Source: Reticulascus tulasneorum
Taxonomy: Eukaryota; Ascomycota; Sordariomycetes; Glomerellales; Reticulascaceae
NCBI GenBank assembly: GCA_001557505.1
Contig: LSAX01000006.1
Location: 434,001-498,000 of the forward strand
Length of the DNA: 64,000 bases
Direction of reading: 5' to 3'
Of the stretch, positions 10,997 through 21,170 are shown in pieces. The translations under genes and the position numbers were made by a program. The notes beneath the pieces are model-generated. The model was given only the letters and a program-made list of their open reading frames with translations. It ran no database searches and was not told the origin of the DNA. Numbering within the stretch: position 1 is the first letter of the stretch; each line of letters begins with the position of its first letter.

Positions 10997-11697
10997 GAAT
11001 GTTGCAATTAGGGTATGGGGAGTTTTCTGATGAAGACGGAGTTTGATTAAGCCCAAACGGGGTTTTGTACCCCAAATAACAGGCCAGCATCTATTGGTCG
11101 CATAATGAAGACATGAGACTATACGATACAATGCGGCGATGTTAAGAGCCTGCCGAACATGGAACGACTCGCCTGCCTGTGAAGCCGGACTACGATCTCA
11201 TCTGCTAAAACAGGACAAGCTCTGAGACTAGCTTTGCGCACCTTAGACGATCCAATGCCAGAGGTCTTCGGCAGCTACAGCCACGGCAGGAACCGCAGAT
11301 CCTTGCGTTCAATATTATACGTCAAGTCAACACAGCCAATTATGCGAATAGTGAAGTGCCACTCTTGCAGCCTAGGCCGACGAAGAATTGGATGATGTCT
11401 TCTTGCATGTCTACCCATTCGGCGGTCTGGAATGTTAGCAGGTATGGGCAACCTGATGGGAGCGGCGGCACAAACAAGGCTACGGAACAACGATGCTTAG
11501 GTAGCCCCCAATTGAGGGACGTGGCCGGCTGAAGAATAAAAAACACTGTATGTAGTACGTATTATCATATCCAAGCGGTCCCTTCCGCATATTAAACATG
11601 TAAAATACCCAAAGAAGTCTACACCAATCACGCCTAAGTAAGATATAAGTGGTTACTGGGAGGGGATATCGCAGCGACTCGATGAACAACCCCGACA
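10997..11697. other. Intergenic between convergent genes
   Basis: 701 bp with no frame that I can support. It probably contains both 3' untranslated regions. Confidence 0.5.
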
Positions 11698-12435
11698 TCA
11701 TGTGCCGCGCGGACCACCTCGCGGACCACTAGAAGTAACCTGCACCTGGCCGTACTTGTTAAGCGATATTTTCTCCCCCGGAAAACTCCAAAAGTGCTCC
11801 CGAATCTCTGTAGTATTGACACCGCCGGGGTAGATGCGCTCCATCTCCAGCCTGTCCTTGCTCTTCTCCTTGCGGTCCCGGACGCGGATCTTCTCAAACA
11901 GGACATACGACGCGTAGTATACGGAGCTCGTGTTGCCCTTGGTGGGGCCCTTTCGACCGAGGAAATCGGCGAGCGATTTGCCCTGGATCTTGCGGTCGTT
12001 GGGGTACGTCTTGGCGATCTCGCGTAGGAACGCGGCCTGCGTGATGCCGTCCTTCGCGATGGCGGCGCGGATCTTGCGGCGGACCATGTCGCACGAGTCG
12101 TAGACTGGGACGGACTCGGTGGCCTCGTCTGAAAAGGTTATGCTAGCGACGTTGAGGTAGTCGGGCACGTCGGTCTTTGACTTCTTGGACGCGGCGGGCT
12201 TTGCGGCGCCATCGTCCGCGTCAGACTTGCGCTTCCTGGACTTGCTGGGCTTGCTGGGGGCTACGTTTTCATTGCCAACGGCAAGTGGGACACACTGCAG
12301 GTCAGACAATTTAGCTTAATGTTTCACGCGCGTAACGGGTCATCTTGCTCGTACCATTGCTGTGTGGGTTTGTAGCGGACCTGCAGAACGATTGGCATCC
12401 GCGTCACCGAGAGGCATGACATGGTTGGGAGGCAT
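11698..12435 (-). CDS. DUF7726-type fungal nuclear protein
   Basis: Two exons, 12355-12435 and 11698-12294 (intron 60 bp, GTACGA...CTGCAG), 225 residues. The long 3' frame has no ATG of its own; the small upstream exon (MPPNHVMPLGDADANRSAG...) supplies it in frame. Residues ~45-75 are a basic, nuclear-localisation-like stretch (KPSKSRKRKS, KKSKTD). The conserved domain runs from CDMVRRKIRAAI through DGITQAAFLREI and LADFLGRKGPTKGNTSSVYY to the Lys-rich FEKIRVRDRKEKSKDR. This resembles the helical DUF7726 domain of Pezizomycotina, which looks like a helix-turn-helix fold but has no established function. It ends in a Gly/Arg tail (SSGPRGGPRGT). Confidence 0.8.
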
Positions 12436-13930
12436 AATGATGACGATGGGGATCTAATGATTTCCAAGTGTGGAGGCTTCTTCGTGCAGTAATTGGAATC
12501 CCGAATACTTGGGTCACGGTAGTAGGATTAATTGACTGCAGATGCAAAGGAGGAAGATGCACGGAATGTGGAGCGGGAGTGGATTGCTGGACACTGTAAT
12601 TAATCAGTCCTGGGAAAAGCAGTGAGACGCGTTGTGGAGGTCAACTACGCGCCAATCTAGGTAGTCATTCAACACATCGATTCTTCTCCACAAACAAACG
12701 ACTGGCCCAGCATCGAACTGATTGGCGAATCCCCGGTTCTAAAATCAAGGTAAATCGCATGGTTGCACCCAGGAAACCCCGGTTCCGCATTGATTGACGG
12801 GCTGCCAGTTCCACATAGCAAACACAGAGGCTGTGATTGGGTTGGCCCTTGCGAATCCTGGGCGTCAGGTCCCAAAAGAAGAAAAGAATGCTATGCCCCC
12901 TTATAACGGCTTAACATTTCTCCAGTTTTGTCCCGCACCCCGTCTCTCCGCCAGTCGGGTGGCATAAAGTCTTGAAACGTCGAACGAAATACTTCCACCA
13001 GATGTGGCCCCATGCCCAATCCTTCCCACATCCACCTCATCCGATCGGTGATGCTGCATGGTTCCAGATAGATTGATCTACCCCGGTAGACTTCTCCAGC
13101 CTCAACGTCGCATTACTCGACCCAGGATTTCACGTTGACAACCAAGCAACGCTAACGTCCACTTCTCATTTGGCTCATGCCGCCGTTGTTTCCCCCTATC
13201 CCGGCCGACAGTTCTGTGGCCCCCTACCAATTCGTACTCCACCATCTGATAAATTGTTCTGTGCAGTAAAGGGGGATTACTTGCCCCTCACCCAAGGCCA
13301 GGACCCTTGCTAGCCGCCTGGGATACAACGGCCGCCAGCGATCCATCGTGGTGAAACTGCATGACATTGCGACGATTTCGGCTTGGCTTCTGCATTTTGT
13401 TTGTTGGCTCGTCCTATGGGATTCTTTCCTTGTCCCATTTTGTTCATGCTACTACCGCCCCGTGGCCTTGATCTTCGTGGATTCGCATAGCCTGTCCTTG
13501 GATGTGCATGGATAACTGGCCGATGAATGAAGAGATGGGACGAAAAGATGGCTATTTGTTCATCAAGCTGAATCATGGCCAAGTCTACATGGCCGTACCA
13601 AGGCGTAATGGGCCATGGCTGTATCAAGGTGTTGTCGTCCTCACTTATCATTCCATCCCTCCAGGGAGGGCATCGAGGTATAAGATGCCTTCATTCTGTC
13701 TTCGAGTTTCTTATTCACCCCTTCCCTCACACAGGCTCTGCCCGCAGTCTTCTTTTCACACACTTTCTTTGTACAGCTTCGTCTGCCTTTCCATTCACTT
13801 GCCGTTTGCTTCATTGACTGAAGTCTTTTCTTGGCTCGAAAGTCACTCCTTTCCCCCAGTCTGCAAGCGGACCTTTATACTCGAGTCTCGTCCAAAGTAA
13901 CAACCTTGTTTGCCTTTAAAATCAGCCACC
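12436..13930. promoter_or_regulatory. Long upstream region of the AA9 gene
   Basis: 1.5 kb between divergent genes with no supported gene. The part next to the AA9 start is pyrimidine-rich (TTCTTTTCACACACTTTC and similar runs at about 13750-13870), as in strongly expressed fungal promoters. A TATAAG element lies at about 13679. The context GCCACC before the ATG at 13931 is an optimal start. Confidence 0.45.
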
Positions 13931-15046
13931 ATGCCTTCCTACACTACCACCACCATTCTCTCCGCACTTGTCGGTGCCACAACAGTACTTGCCCATGGCC
14001 ATACCACCAACATCGTCATCAATGGTGTCTCTTACCAAGGCTTTGACCCTACTACATTCCCTTACATGCAGGATCCTCCAGTTGTAGTCGGTTGGGCCAC
14101 GGAGCAGCTTGATAACGGCTTCATTGCCCCCAGCGACTTTGGATCCCCAGACATCATCTGCCATCGAGGTGCCACCCCTGCCGGGGGATCAGCCCTTGCT
14201 GCCGCAGGCGATGAGATCTTCATTAGCTGGGATACCTGGCCGGAGAGCCATCATGGGCCGGTTCTTGACTATCTGGCGTCTTGTGGGAGCTCAGACTGCT
14301 CTACTGTCGACAAGACAGCTCTTGAGTTCTTCAAGATTGATGGCGTTGGCCTCGTCGACGGTCAATCAGCACCCGGCAAGTGGGGCTCAGATGACCTGAT
14401 TAGCAACAGCAATGGCTGGATGGTGAAGATTCCCGAGAACATCGCTCCTGGTAATTATGTTCTTCGACACGAGATCATCGCCCTCCACTCCGCCGGCCAA
14501 GCGAATGGCGCACAGAACTATCCCCAGTGCTTCAATCTCCAGATCACCGGCTCTGGGACTGATCTTCCAGCCGGTACCATTGGCACGGAGTTGTATGGAG
14601 CAAGCGATCCCGGTATCCTCGTCAGCATCTACCAGCCATTGAGCACCTACGAGATTCCTGGTCCAGCTCCAATCTCTGGTGCAGTTTCTATCATACAAAC
14701 CACGTCCGCCATCATCTCCAGCGCAAGCGCCATCATTGGATCTGCTACCGCTCCACCGGCCGCAAACCCAACTACAACCTCCGGCTCCGGCTCAGATATC
14801 GACGCGCCAGCTACGACTGTCGAGCCGGCGACACCTGCTGAGTCTACGGCACCTGCTGAGCCGACGACGGCTGAGTCGACCATATCTGAAGCTGTCACCA
14901 CCACTGCTGCTGCAGTGTCCGCCTCGTCTACCACTGCCGCACCCACTCCAACTGTTGTTGCACCTGTTGCCCCCTGCCCCGGAGCCGCGAAGAAGCTGCG
15001 ACGCCATGCCCGCGATCTTAAGAAAAGAAAGGCCCGCCGAACTTAG
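13931..15046 (+). CDS. AA9 lytic polysaccharide monooxygenase
   Basis: A secreted copper enzyme that oxidatively cleaves cellulose or related glucans. Intronless, 371 residues. The signal peptide is MPSYTTTTILSALVGATTVLA, so His22 becomes the mature N-terminus (HGHTTNIVINGVSYQG) and first arm of the copper histidine brace. The second arm is in the His pair 107-108 (WPESHHGPVLDYLASCG). The conserved secondary-sphere trio His186, Gln195 and Tyr197 is present (LHSAGQANGAQNYPQCFN). The domain ends near residue 250. A Ser/Thr/Ala/Pro-rich linker of ~110 residues follows, ending not in a CBM1 but in a basic tail (RRHARDLKKRKARRT). I see neither a GPI signal nor a carbohydrate-binding module. Confidence 0.95.
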   Translation: MPSYTTTTILSALVGATTVLAHGHTTNIVINGVSYQGFDPTTFPYMQDPPVVVGWATEQLDNGFIAPSDFGSPDIICHRGATPAGGSALAAAGDEIFISWDTWPESHHGPVLDYLASCGSSDCSTVDKTALEFFKIDGVGLVDGQSAPGKWGSDDLISNSNGWMVKIPENIAPGNYVLRHEIIALHSAGQANGAQNYPQCFNLQITGSGTDLPAGTIGTELYGASDPGILVSIYQPLSTYEIPGPAPISGAVSIIQTTSAIISSASAIIGSATAPPAANPTTTSGSGSDIDAPATTVEPATPAESTAPAEPTTAESTISEAVTTTAAAVSASSTTAAPTPTVVAPVAPCPGAAKKLRRHARDLKKRKARRT

Positions 15047-15359
15047 ATTGGAGTGCGCTACTAAATCTAGTTGTTGCTCAGGATGCATGGCATGCTGGTC
15101 TTGAGTGGACTGATTGTTTTCAATGTAAAAATTGATTTTTATTCTTGTACATACCTAGTCTGGATATTCGGTTGATTTAGCCCGCTAGACGGAAAAGCCA
15201 ACCTGAATACATTTCTGCTTCTTCGAAGTCTGCTTCACTAACATCGAATCCATGTCGAGTACGGCGGTGTCAATCTGTTTGCTTCAGCACCTGAAATCCT
15301 CCCGCGCTGATACGTATCTGCCAGTAAAGTGATAGCCCAGATACATACCATACGCTCAT
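15047..15359. other. Short convergent intergenic region
   Basis: 313 bp between the AA9 stop and the sfnG-like stop, probably both 3' ends. No gene seen. Confidence 0.5.
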
Positions 15360-16586
15360 TCAATCCTTCTTATATATGTCGCCACTTCTTCCAATCTCGA
15401 AACCAGCATCTGTTCCTCGCCCCGCTTTCTCAAGCTCTCTGACTATCGGGACTACTTCACGACCAAACTGTTCAATCTCCTCGTCGTAATGCAAGAAGGC
15501 TGTCAGAACCAGATTGATGCCCAGGCTTTTGAGGAGCAAGAGTCTGTCCGCGACCTGCTCCTTTGTGCCAATGAGTCTCGTCTTGAAACCATCGTTATAC
15601 TGGATCAAGTCCTCGAACTTGCTGTCAGCCCACATTCCCTTTTTGTTGGCTGTGCTTGCTCCGGCCTGCTGGACAGCATCGCGAAAGGCATTCACAGCTT
15701 CTTTATCTGCTTTGCCTTGGATTGCCTGCAGAACCTCGATTGCCTCCGCTTCCGTATCTCGGACAATGACAAACCCATTGACCGCAAAACGTATGTGTTC
15801 TTCTCGCCCGACTTTTGCAGCTCGGGCTTTGACATCCTGAATCTGGGCTCGGAAACCGTCAAGATCATTACCATTCATGAAATACCAGTCGCTGACTTCG
15901 GCACCATTGTTTCTGGCATCGTCGCTATTGCCACCTTGGAAGATTTCTGGATGTGGCTTCTGGATCGGCTTAGGACTAAGCTTGTAATCTCGGTAACGAT
16001 AAAAGTCGCCCGCAAAAGTGAAACCCGTATCGTCAGGCGCAGTCCATATACCCTTCAAGCAACGAATGAACTCGTTGCTTCGGCGATATCGCTCGGCGTG
16101 CTCGAGCCACCACTCACCGACAGCTGTGAATTCGCCTTTGAACCAACCACTCACAATGTTTACTGCGATTCGGCCATTGCTGTAGTTGTCAATACTCGCA
16201 ATCTGCTTCGCTGCAATTGTTGGGTTCCATGGGCCAGGAAGAATGGCCGCGATGACCTTGATACTCTCGGTTCCTTGCAAGATTGCCTGGGAAAATGACA
16301 CCGACTCATGTTGGTTGGCGGCGCCGTAGGAAGCAGTGAATCGGATTTGCGTTAGTGCATATTCGATGCCTGCTTTTTCGGCTGCCCTTGCGTATTTTAG
16401 ATTGCTTGCGAGGTCCCAGTTTGTACGCTGAGGGATCTTGCTAATGACAAGACCGCCGGAGACATTTGGAACCCAGTAACTTTCACAAACCCTGTCAGCA
16501 AAGCCAAGAACCAGGAAAACAAAGACTATTTACGCAAAGAGTAGACGGCCTGGGTCTGTGTTGAGCTTATGTGAGTGCTCAGCCAT
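15360..16586 (-). CDS. sfnG: Dimethyl sulfone monooxygenase (SfnG-like, luciferase fold)
   Basis: An FMNH2-dependent monooxygenase expected to convert dimethyl sulfone to methanesulfinate, for sulfur acquisition. Two exons, 16534-16586 and 15360-16479 (intron 54 bp, branch CTGAC), 390 residues. The 18-residue first exon (MAEHSHKLNTDPGRLLF) joins the rest at FAYWVPNVSGGLVISK. Family stretches are YALTQIRFTASYGAANQHES, VIAAILPGPWNPTIAAKQ, GRIAVNIVSGWFKGEF, EHAERYRRSNEFIRCLKGIW and FQGGNSDDARN. It is very close to bacterial SfnG in wording. It is divergent from an SfnB-like gene, as expected for a sulfur-starvation module. No NAD(P)H:FMN reductase partner is seen nearby. Confidence 0.92.
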
Positions 16587-17539
16587 ATTCGGAAACGATT
16601 GCAAGCACGATGACTCTTAGAAGAAGGATGTAACTGAGCTAATTAGGTGTCAAAGTTGCCAAATGCAGCAACCGTTTGAATTCTTCCTAAGTCGGGCTTG
16701 GAGCTCGGAGCAAAAAGCATTTGAATGTTGTCCAGACCCGAAGTCACATCATCGCCCGGCATTCACACCAAACTGTGCATTATGCGATGACGTTTGTCAT
16801 GGTACAACCCTACTTCACTGTTTATGCAAGAATCATCCGAAACCATACATTTCCTTGTCCCGTAACACAATGTGTTCTTCTACTGATCAGGGGGGGTCGC
16901 CTACGTGAATGCTCGCTGAGCTTGCACCTGTGACTTGATCCAGACGAATTGCGCCATCTGCGGCTGAATGGCGAGAGGTCAATCAACCACCACTGGCCAA
17001 ATGCCCACATTCCTCGGTAACTTTTGATCCCAAGAGCACGTACTTGCTACATTTGAATGACTTCGAATTGAATCATTGATCTTCACTCTAAAAGGCTAAC
17101 ATAGCGTCCCAAGCTAGGCGGTGCAACTTGTGAATCATCAACTTTGACAAGCCCGTCACTAGGGCTGATGGATTTGAGAGATGACTACTACAAATGTCCT
17201 TTTGGCCAGCTACTCCGTGGCCTGCAGCCTACGGCACTCTAGATGTCAACTGCGGGGAGTTCTCCTTGCGGTTACTGGTACATCCCACAACAGCATTGGC
17301 ACCATTGCGACATATCGCAACATTGCCGCCTCAACTACGCCATTGACTGTGGATGTGGTTGATCAATCTCTACCACACAGATATGAAGGGGCGATCGCTG
17401 ATCAGGCTTCTTCAGGAAGCGAGACACGCAAATCAATTCAGCCAATATCCGAGTTAATCCAATACACCGGTCTTTTTGCGTTACCTTCTGTTCACACCCT
17501 CAACCCAACATCTAAAATTACCTAACTGACCCGAGGACC
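16587..17539. promoter_or_regulatory. Bidirectional promoter of the sfnG/sfnB-like pair
   Basis: 953 bp between divergent starts. It contains an inverted repeat ATGAC-N4-GTCAT at 16787-16800, a bZIP-like palindrome. Fungal sulfur genes are controlled by bZIP activators (MetR/Cys3) whose site also starts with ATG and ends with CAT, so this is a candidate operator; that link is inference. Confidence 0.4.
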
Positions 17540-18984
17540 ATGGCAGACAATCAGCGCATTGTCCCAGCCACCAATGTTGCTGACTATAATGAATACAAAT
17601 ACAAATGGCCTGAAATCCCAAAAGACGAAACCGGTTGGGTAGAGAGGGCCAAAGAAGTAGCCTCAGTACTTGCTCAAGATGCTGCTGTTCGAGAGAGGGA
17701 GAATAAATCTCCACGAGCCGAAGTAGGATTGCTGAAGTATGCTGGTCTCCTCAAGGTTTTGGGTTTGAAGAAGTACGGAGGCGGCGAGCAGCCGTGGAGT
17801 GTAGGATACAAGGTCATTCGTGAGGTCGCAAAAGGCGATGGGTGAGGGACCCTCATCACAGCTCAGTGGGCAGAATTAATCGGATACAGATCTCTGGGCA
17901 TGCTCCTCGGCTACCATCTCCTCTGGTCTACAACAGCAAACCTCGTCGGTTCTCCAGAACAGGCTGACCGATTCCAAGATCTAATCATCTCGAACAATTA
18001 TTTCGTTGGCGGCGCTGTCAACCCCCGTGACAGCGATCTGAAGATCACGTCTGATGGAAATGGCCTCATTTTCAATGGCTTCAAGCACTTCAACACTGGC
18101 GGAGTGATCTCAGATCTAACAGTATTGGAAGGTGTCTACAATGACACGGAAGATCATATTTTCACGATCGTCAAGACAGACCAACCTGGCATCGTATTCT
18201 CCCACAATTGGGATAATGTTGGCCTTCGCTTGACAGAGTCCGGGAGTGTCAAGATCGAAAATGTTTTGGCACCATGGGAAGATGCTTTTGGCTGGGATAT
18301 TGGCAAGAAGAAACCCGATCTTGCAATTCTCGGGATTCCGTTCGCTTCGCTGCTCCTCCCTACGTAGGTTCGCCAGCAGTACACTACAAGTCCAATATGC
18401 TTACGTATGTCACAGGATCCAGCTTGTTTTCAGCAATTTCTACATTGGCATCGCATGGGGTGCTCTTGAGACCGCCACCGTCTACACGAATAAGAACACG
18501 AGGGCTTGGCCATTTGGTGGAGATGTAAGTACCATTTTCCCTCGGATATCACCCACACACTAAAACGGAACAGACCAAAGAGAAGCCTACAGACGAGTTT
18601 TATATTCTGTCTACCTACGGAAATTTCCTTGCTCATCTAAGAGCTGCCACCGCTCTTGCAGATAGAGCAGGTCTGGAGATTGACTCGGTGTATCAGTACT
18701 CAGGTGATGTGGACAGCAGGGCAAAGCTCACAGCGCAGCAGCGTGGGGAAGTTGCTGAGTGGGTTGCCAGCGTGAAAGTTGTTTCGACCGACACTGGCTT
18801 ACGAGTGACCGCGGGGGTGTTCGAGGTAACTGGCGCAAAGGCCACAGCCACCAAAGTTGGGCTTGATCATTTCTGGAGAGACATTCGAACCCATACTCTG
18901 CATGACCCGGTAGCCTACAAAAATCGCGAGCTTGGAAAGTATCAGTTGCTCGGTGAACATCCTGAGCCAACATGGTACACATGA
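17540..18984 (+). CDS. sfnB: SfnB-like acyl-CoA-dehydrogenase-family oxidoreductase
   Basis: Four exons, 17540-17841, 17890-18363, 18416-18524 and 18574-18984, with introns of 48, 52 and 49 bp, give 431 residues. The protein reads as the SfnB family (sulfur acquisition, flavin-dependent, acyl-CoA dehydrogenase fold). Visible stretches are RAEVGLLKYAGLLKVL, KGDGSLGMLLGYHLLWST (across intron 1), FNGFKHFNTGG, LVFSNFYIGIAWGALE, TYGNFLAHLRAATALADRAG and the C-terminal FWRDIRTHTLHDPVAYKNRELG. This acyl-CoA-dehydrogenase-like end lacks an obvious acyl-CoA role. It stands head to head with the sfnG-like gene, so both should act on organosulfur compounds under sulfur limitation. Confidence 0.9.
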
Positions 18985-19539
18985 GGATTTTGTATTAAAA
19001 TTCAGAGGCTTGATCCCGGAGACACGTGGGGGTTGATGGCCGACGAGTCACTCTAAAGTGATGTACTTGCAACACACTCAGGAGTTTTCTGTTCTGTCCA
19101 ATATCATATAACAGGCAGCTCAAACTTTCGTGCATGAACATGGATCCATATCATTGGCAGTATCAGGATCCTCGTACGCTACTTGGAGCTTTCCCCAGGT
19201 AATAGATAGACTGAATTGGTCAATTAACATCTGGGAACATAAAATTGCTTTGTTTTCTTGACGGTTCCAAAGTTAACTAACTAAACTACCGTTTGTGTCA
19301 ATAATAATCAACCTCGGCTCACAAATAACTGATGACCAAGTATTCCACCGTGCTCCCCTACTCTCCCCTATCCTCTGTACCCCCCACTGAGATGAAGCTA
19401 TAGCAGTATCCAAAAACAGCACTTTAGTGTAGTTCCTGGCTTCTACTTCCACGTTAGTCACGATGATCCTGTAACGATGGGCTATAATCTTACCACTGAG
19501 CCATCACAGGCATCCATGATGGAACTGAAATTGGGCCAT
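18985..19539. other. Intergenic, nothing recognised
   Basis: 555 bp between convergent genes. I see no coding frame with motifs and no RNA gene. Confidence 0.5.
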
Positions 19540-19698
19540 TCAACGCGTAGGACCCGGAGGATCCGGAAGAGGAATATAGCCTAAGAAAATGGTTCCACGG
19601 GGCTCTTCGAGCTTAGTGTTTTGTTGAGTGCTTGGTTCAATGGGAAGGGCGAAGATGAGGGGAGCAAGAGCTGCCAGGACAGCAAACGTAGCCTTCAT
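19540..19698 (-). CDS. 52-residue secreted peptide, unknown
   Basis: An intronless frame from the ATG at 19698 to the TGA at 19540. The first 17 residues are a textbook signal peptide (MKATFAVLAALAPLIFA). The remaining 35 start LPIEPSTQQNTK and end with a Pro-rich segment containing GTIFLGYIPLPDPPGPTR. No cysteines and no dibasic (KR) sites are present, so it is not a typical Kex2-processed repeat precursor. A TTAAATA element lies about 135 bp upstream of the start. The strong signal peptide and the upstream element argue for a real gene despite its size. It could be a signalling peptide, an effector or a peptide precursor; I cannot choose. Confidence 0.6.
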   Translation of the reverse strand: MKATFAVLAALAPLIFALPIEPSTQQNTKLEEPRGTIFLGYIPLPDPPGPTR

Positions 19699-21170
19699 TA
19701 TTGCGGTGAGTGAATAACAATGGGAAAGACAGTGTAAAGTCTGGGTGATTGGTAAAGTTTTTAGCTTAAGATAAGTGAAGGAAACAACACTAGTTTCGTT
19801 TTGAAGAACAGGTAGAGGGGAGAGCGCCTATTTAACACCTTTCAATCTCGCTATCCCGGAAAGGACGACTTATCTCTACCACAGGGCTGGTTCCAGAGAC
19901 GCAAAAATTCTAACTTCATTTGGCACAGAGCTACGATGAGCTAACTAAATTAAGAGGGCACGAGGCTGCTGTAGTAAGGATCATTTTGTGAATGGAGACT
20001 TTACGGACGTATCGCAGCTTCTAGCCTACCAATCCGGGCCAACATAGAGTAGGCCGCCTCAGCCCATTGATTTCAGAACAACTCCCAACAACCCTGCCAT
20101 GCCCCACGTCCCTACCCCCTCCACCTGGCTGAAAGAGGGGGGAAGGAAACAAAAGGCCCCCAGTGACGATTTATTCCAGTGGTTCCCCTAGTCTCCATGT
20201 TGTGGGGCGAAATGATAGATGGTAGAATCGTACGATAAACACTTGATACCATTGGTTCGCGAGGCGCATTCAAGAGCCAACATGGTTGGTTTCTTTGGTC
20301 CAGAGGCAGTGCCATGCCGCATACATGCAGTCCGGGCGGGAGACATGGCCGCCGATTCTGGTTAGAGGGAGGATGCACATAGCCAACGGATCTTGCGATA
20401 TTCCGCCGAGATTGGTCCTTTGACTACCTAGACCAATGATGCTTGTTCAAAGTATGCCACATTTGGCTGATGGTGTGGACACCAGGGATCTCAAAGAGCC
20501 TCCCCGAGCCTCCGGAAAGGCATGCATGGCCAAGAACAGAGCCAACTTCCTTGCAGAATCGCCACCAACAGTGCCAAGATTCGAATTTGGTAGATTGAGA
20601 TACACATGGCCATCCTGTCGAAAGCGCGGGTAAAGCGGGACTTTCCGAGGCATCCACCAACGGCAGGACGAACGACATGTCATGATGCATGATGCCATCT
20701 TGCCGACACTTGGGATTCTTCGAAGCCTCGTGTTGCTGTATGTCAAGATGTAACATATTGTTGGTGCAGCCAACTCGGATCGGCAACGTCCAATTGCTCG
20801 GAAAACAAGACGAGATGATGTTTTACAGGACTTGGCAGCCGTCGGGCCGTTCTATCCTTGCATTTGCATTATCAGCTGTCCTTCAAGAATCCCGACAGCT
20901 TGGAACCCTCAGTGGGAATATTTGACATGGAACTACCGACATGGACAGTTGGTATACTTTTGTGCCAAGTACTCTTACAAACGATCGCATTCGTCGGAAT
21001 CACTTCTTTCCTGCCAACAGCCCCCATCATATTACGACATTCAGCTCGAAGGAAACCCGAGAAACCAAGGGATGTACCACTTTATAATCTGGGAGTCGCC
21101 GCTCTCGTTCCAAAGTCTCACGAAAATCAGCTCGATTCCTGATTCCAAACTCTAACCCCCACGTACAAAT
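19699..21170. other. Intergenic, promoters
   Basis: 1.47 kb between divergent genes. Several open frames occur but none shows motifs, signal peptide or splice logic, so I treat it as noncoding. Confidence 0.5.

Noticed and set aside
13502..13900. Open frame just upstream of the AA9 gene
   Set aside because: Lies in the pyrimidine-rich promoter/leader and has no protein-like features.
15489..16298. Long plus-strand frame opposite the sfnG-like gene
   Set aside because: Antisense shadow of the SfnG-like coding strand; no family match in this frame.
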